Assembly: GCA_000263275.1 (NCBI GenBank)
Contig: CAGP01000003.1
Location: 1-39,530, forward strand
Length of the DNA: 39,530 nucleotides
Direction: 5' to 3'
DNA from: Helicobacter bizzozeronii CCUG 35545
GTDB lineage: Bacteria > Campylobacterota > Campylobacteria > Campylobacterales > Helicobacteraceae
Under the pieces are notes generated by a model, which was not told the DNA's origin, did not search any database, and worked only from the letters and a program-made list of their open reading frames with translations. Of the stretch, positions 36,562 through 39,530 are shown piece by piece (the stretch's first letter is position 1; each line of letters begins with the position of its first letter). The position numbers and the translations under genes are program-made.

Positions 36562-38133
36562 TTAACGCGCCACCGCTCTGGCATGCCTTTCGCGGATCAC
36601 ATGCACCACCACCTCACCGGGGTATTGCAAATTGTTTTGGATTTCTTTAGCAATATCCCGGGCTAAGAGGGGGATTTTGGCATCATTGATTTTCTCAGGG
36701 CACACGATCACGCGCACTTCCCGCCCTGCATCCATCGCAAAGACCTTTTCCACCCCGCTTTTTTTGGCTGGCAATGCGTTCCAAATCCTGCATGCGGTTT
36801 AAGAAGTTCTCATTTTCCTTGCGTCTAGCCCCCGGGCGGCTAGCTGAGAGGGCATCAGCTGCACACACCGCCGCACATTCAATGCTCTTGATCTCCTCGC
36901 GATCGTGGTGGGCAAAAATGGCATTGAGCACGGCGGGGTGTTCGTTGTGCCGTCTGCACACCTCCGCCCCCAATTCCACATGATCGCCCCCATGTTCGGG
37001 CGTTAGAGCTTTGCCAATGTCATGCAAAATCCCGGCTCTGCGGGCTAATTTGCAATCCCCCCCTAATTGCTCGGTGATCGTCCCAGCCAAAATAGCGACC
37101 TCGATAGAGTGGATCAAGGCATTTTGCCCGTAACTGGTGCGGTAACGCATACGCCCTAGTAGCTGTTTGAGTTCCTCATGCATGGAATCTAGCTTGAGAT
37201 CCAAAATCACTTCCTCAGCCTCTTGTAAAATCGCCTCCTCCATGCCCGCCTCCACGCGTTTATAAACCATCTCAATGCGCGCAGGCTGGATACGCCCATC
37301 TTGGATCAACTGCTCTAAAGTTTTGGTGGCGATCTCACGCCGATACAGATTAAAGCAACTTAAAGTGATTGTCTTAGACTCCTCATCAATGATCACTTCC
37401 ACGCCACTAATGCGTTTGAAGGTGTCGATGTTTTTGCCCTCTTTGCCAATGATTCGCCCAATAAATTCGCTATCAGGCAGGGCAACCACGCTGGTTAAAT
37501 TCTCCATTGCAAAACTGCTGGCAAAACGCGCGGTGGCTTGGGCGATGACAAAATTAGCCCGCTCTTTGGCTTCTTTTTTTGGCTTGTTTTTCATAGCGCC
37601 GAATCAACGCGCTTTTTTGCAAGATCAAATCCTCCTCCAAACGGCGTAACACGATCTCTTGAGCCTCCTCTTTAGTATAACCCGCACATTCCATGAGGGC
37701 ATCTAGGGCTTCTTGTTTGAGCTTGGCGCATTCTAAAGAGATTTGTTCTTGGGTGTGTTTTTCTCTTTGGAGCTCTTGTTGGAAGGCTTGGAGCTCTTGC
37801 TTGGTTTGGTTGAGCTGTTGGTTTTGTTGATTCCATTGCTTTTTTTTGCTGGTTTTCATAGGATTTGAGCGCGTCTAGTTTGTTTTGGTAATCTTGGGCG
37901 TTTTCTTGCATTTGACGGGCATATTCTTGCTGGAGTTGTTGAATCAAGGTTTGGGACTCGACCTCTTTGCTTTGGTAGAGCACTTGGGCTTGATAAAGTA
38001 ACATATCCGCCTTCGCTCTGGCCTGCTTGAGGATACTTTGGCGTTGGGTGTTCAAAAAACGCCGAGTCAGCCAAAAGACACTAGCGCCCGTAAGAACGCA
38101 TAAGGACAGCGTGTTTAAAACGATATTTGTCAT
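36562..38133 (-). CDS. rny: Ribonuclease Y, three frame breaks
   Basis: Membrane-anchored endoribonuclease that starts mRNA decay. From ATG 38133 (AAAGG nearby): an N-terminal membrane helix (NTLSLCVLTGASVFWLTRRF), a long coiled coil, a KH domain (DSEFIGRIIGKEGKNIDTFKRISGVEVIIDE), an HD domain (LARRAGILHDIGKAL, HNEHPAVLNAIFAHHD) and the conserved tail. Three A/T runs are one base too long: T8 37840-37847 (corrected ENQQKKQWNQQ), T7 37574-37580 (AKKEAKERANFV) and T7 36759-36765 (ASQKSGVEKVFAMD). Corrected length is 522 residues, typical of RNase Y. As written it would be four pieces. Confidence 0.93.
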
Positions 38134-38747
38134 TGGATTTCCTTTTGATTTTGTTTTGGAGTTGGTAGAGATGGTTTTGATCCACACATAAAGAGGCAGA
38201 AATGTCATGGGCTTGCCCTAAGAGTTGGGGCGTGTAGAGGAGTTTTCTGCTGATAAAAATTGTGTAGGGGCGTGTTTTGAGGGTGGCAAAAAAGCGATCG
38301 TAAAAGCCTTTGCCAAAACCAATACGCCGATTTGCCCCCTCTAAGCCCAAAATCGGCACCAGCACCACATCTAAAGTTGGGGTCGCTAAACTTGAGAGGC
38401 GTGGCTCTAAAATCTGGTGAGCATTTTTTTTGCAAGGGCAGGCGGTAGGGCGCAATTTTCAAGCCCTGTGCTTGGGTGATGGGTGCTAATAACTTTGCTT
38501 TAGGGCGCAACCATTTAATCAAGGCTCTAATGTCTGCCTCTCTTGGCATGGGGGAGTAGATCAAAATATGGCGCGCTTTTGTGGGGCTCAAAATGGCTTT
38601 CAAACGCATGGTGATCTTGTGATCTCTAATGTCCCATGCGCTTTGGGCACGCCATACCCTCTTGCATGCTACCCGGAAACTCTCTTTGGAAAAGTGGGGG
38701 TCTTTTAGAGTTTGGATGTTACGCCTTTCAAGTTTGCTAGAACGCAT
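38081..38747 (-). CDS. 5-formyltetrahydrofolate cyclo-ligase, one frame break
   Basis: Converts 5-formyl-THF to 5,10-methenyl-THF with ATP. Motifs: ILIYSPMPREADIRALI near residue 60, VVLVPILGLEGANRRIGFGKGFYDRFF (the GxGxGxYDR active-site signature). The T8 run 38424-38431 is one base too long; with seven it reads LPLQKNAHQILEPRLSSL, for about 221 residues. The 5' start (MRSSKLERRNIQ) is longer than usual and a shorter start is possible. The C-terminal residues overlap the rny start by about 53 bases, which is long, so the true stop may be earlier if another indel is present. Confidence 0.8.
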
Positions 38748-38811
38748 ATTAACACAACCCCCCTCGCTTTTGCTTTAGGCGTGTTTAATAGCCCTTTAAC
38801 CATGCTTTTTA

Positions 38812-38817
38812 TATAAT
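38812..38817 (+). promoter_or_regulatory. -10 box of greA-dut
   Basis: Perfect TATAAT at 38812-38817, 24 bases before the greA ATG, with ribosome site AAGGAG at 38831-38836. Confidence 0.65.
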
Positions 38818-38841
38818 CCTAGTTTGCATTAAGGAGAGTTG

Positions 38842-39333
38842 ATGAAAGAACCCATGAGCGTTTATGGTTATGAAAAGATTCGTGCCGAATTAAAGAGGCT
38901 CAAGGAAGTGGAGCGCCCCCATATTGTCAAAGAAATCGATCGGGCTAGAGAGCATGGCGACTTAAAGGAAAATGCCGAATACCACGCCGCTAAAGAGAAA
39001 CAAGCTTTTATTGAGGCGCGCATTAATGATTTGAGCCGTCTTTTAGCCAACGCCCAAGTGATTGATCCTTCCACTTTGAGCCACCAAAAGGTGAGTTTTG
39101 GGAGCACGGTTAAAATCCTCAACTTGGACACAGACAAAGAGTATTCTTACACCATCGTGGGGAGTGTGGAGAGCGACCCAGCTAGGGGACTGATCTCTTG
39201 TGGCTCGCCCATTGCTAAAAGTTTGATGGGCAAGCAAAAGGGCGATGAGGTGAGTGTGGTTTTACCCTCGGGAGAAAATGAGTTTGAGATTTTAGACATC
39301 TATTATCAAGACATCAATTATGCCCAAGATTAA
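38842..39333 (+). CDS. greA: Transcription elongation factor GreA
   Basis: Rescues backtracked RNA polymerase by stimulating cleavage of the transcript. 163 residues from ATG 38842 ([20 protein letters not shown]); a TTG one codon earlier is not needed. The N-terminal coiled coil has the tip acidic residues in [22 protein letters not shown], and the C-terminal FKBP-like domain has [32 protein letters not shown]. Intact; overlaps dut by 14 bases, as in H. pylori gene order. Confidence 0.97.
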   Translation: MKEPMSVYGYEKIRAELKRLKEVERPHIVKEIDRAREHGDLKENAEYHAAKEKQAFIEARINDLSRLLANAQVIDPSTLSHQKVSFGSTVKILNLDTDKEYSYTIVGSVESDPARGLISCGSPIAKSLMGKQKGDEVSVVLPSGENEFEILDIYYQDINYAQD

Positions 39334-39530
39334 AATCCAAAAACTCCACCCGGATGCTAAAATCCCGCATTACCAAAGCCCCGGGGCTAGTGGGTTTGAT
39401 CTGTGTGCTTTGCAATCCTTAGAGATTGCCCCCCAAAGTATCGCTTTGGTGCGCACGGGGTTAGCCATAGAGCTAGAGACAGGCTTAGAGGTGCAGGTGC
39501 GTTCGCGTAGTGGTCTGGCTTTAAAGCACC
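39320..39530 (+). CDS. dut: dUTP diphosphatase, 5' part (cut by window end)
   Basis: Hydrolyses dUTP to dUMP and keeps uracil out of DNA. Seventy codons are visible: [16 protein letters not shown], motif [12 protein letters not shown], and motif [13 protein letters not shown], the phosphate-binding site. Motifs III-V lie outside the window. Start ATG 39320 is inside the end of greA. Confidence 0.95.
   Translation, partial: MPKIKIQKLHPDAKIPHYQSPGASGFDLCALQSLEIAPQSIALVRTGLAIELETGLEVQVRSRSGLALKH

Noticed and set aside
36774-36983. Open frames opposite rny, nuoG and the chemoreceptor
   Set aside because: They are antisense shadows of strongly conserved genes and show no start signals or domain patterns.
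1-39530. tRNA, rRNA, CRISPR arrays or prophage genes
   Set aside because: No cloverleaf, rRNA signature, regularly spaced repeat array or phage structural gene was seen on either strand by eye.

Overview
The window comes from a gastric, non-pylori Helicobacter. The gene content is epsilonproteobacterial: oorDABC, a nuo operon with Helicobacter-type small subunits, pflA, hypBCD, a two-domain DUF507 gene beside carA, and greA-dut. Protein sequences are close to H. pylori, but the DNA is visibly richer in G and C than H. pylori DNA. That fits the canine/feline gastric group; the species is an inference.

Layout. 1-118: right end of an IS200/IS605-type element, which has replaced the last codons of carA. 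80-1803 (-): carA and DUF507. 1952-4276 (+): outer-membrane beta-barrel gene and modC. 4344-6425 (+): hypB-hypC-hypD for NiFe-hydrogenase (and usually urease) maturation. 6409-10641 (-): a TauE/SafE permease preceded by a tandem, translationally coupled array of secreted cysteine-containing paralogues of unknown function, ending in a truncated fifth copy. 10847-23697 (+): complex I, nuoA-B-C-D-E'-G-H-I-J-K-L-M-N, without the expected NuoF-like gene. 23702-26059: pflA (flagellar motor). 26211-29072: oorDABC. 29080-31902: lysA, a chorismate-mutase gene and a DUF2156 gene. 31932-34811: a broken Type IIG-like adenine methyltransferase. 34813-38747 (-): chemoreceptor, RNase Y, 5-formyl-THF cyclo-ligase. 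38842-39530 (+): greA and the start of dut.

The most interesting element sits inside the methyltransferase. On the minus strand at 33353-33439 is a 28-residue ORF that matches the H. pylori AapA type I toxin pattern (begins MAKHGK, contains LYIKLSFLG). It has a strong Shine-Dalgarno, a 5' stem-loop, its own terminator, and an antisense TATAAT promoter inside the ORF feeding a short IsoA-like RNA that ends at a perfect hairpin. The module leaves the methyltransferase frame open. A second insertion 250 bases downstream does break that gene. It carries a 19-residue hydrophobic peptide ORF with a sequestered ribosome site, resembling Ibs-type toxins.

A second pervasive signal is about two dozen single-base frame breaks. 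Nearly all are A/T runs of 6-8 that are one base too long, and many hit housekeeping genes (nuoA, E', H, L, M, N, oorC, rny, hypB). Removing one base per run restores family-length proteins each time. I annotate these as whole genes and treat consensus error as the leading explanation, with transcriptional slippage as an alternative. Functionally, OOR reduces a low-potential carrier (flavodoxin/ferredoxin in this lineage) that is thought to feed complex I, whose NADH-input module is absent here.
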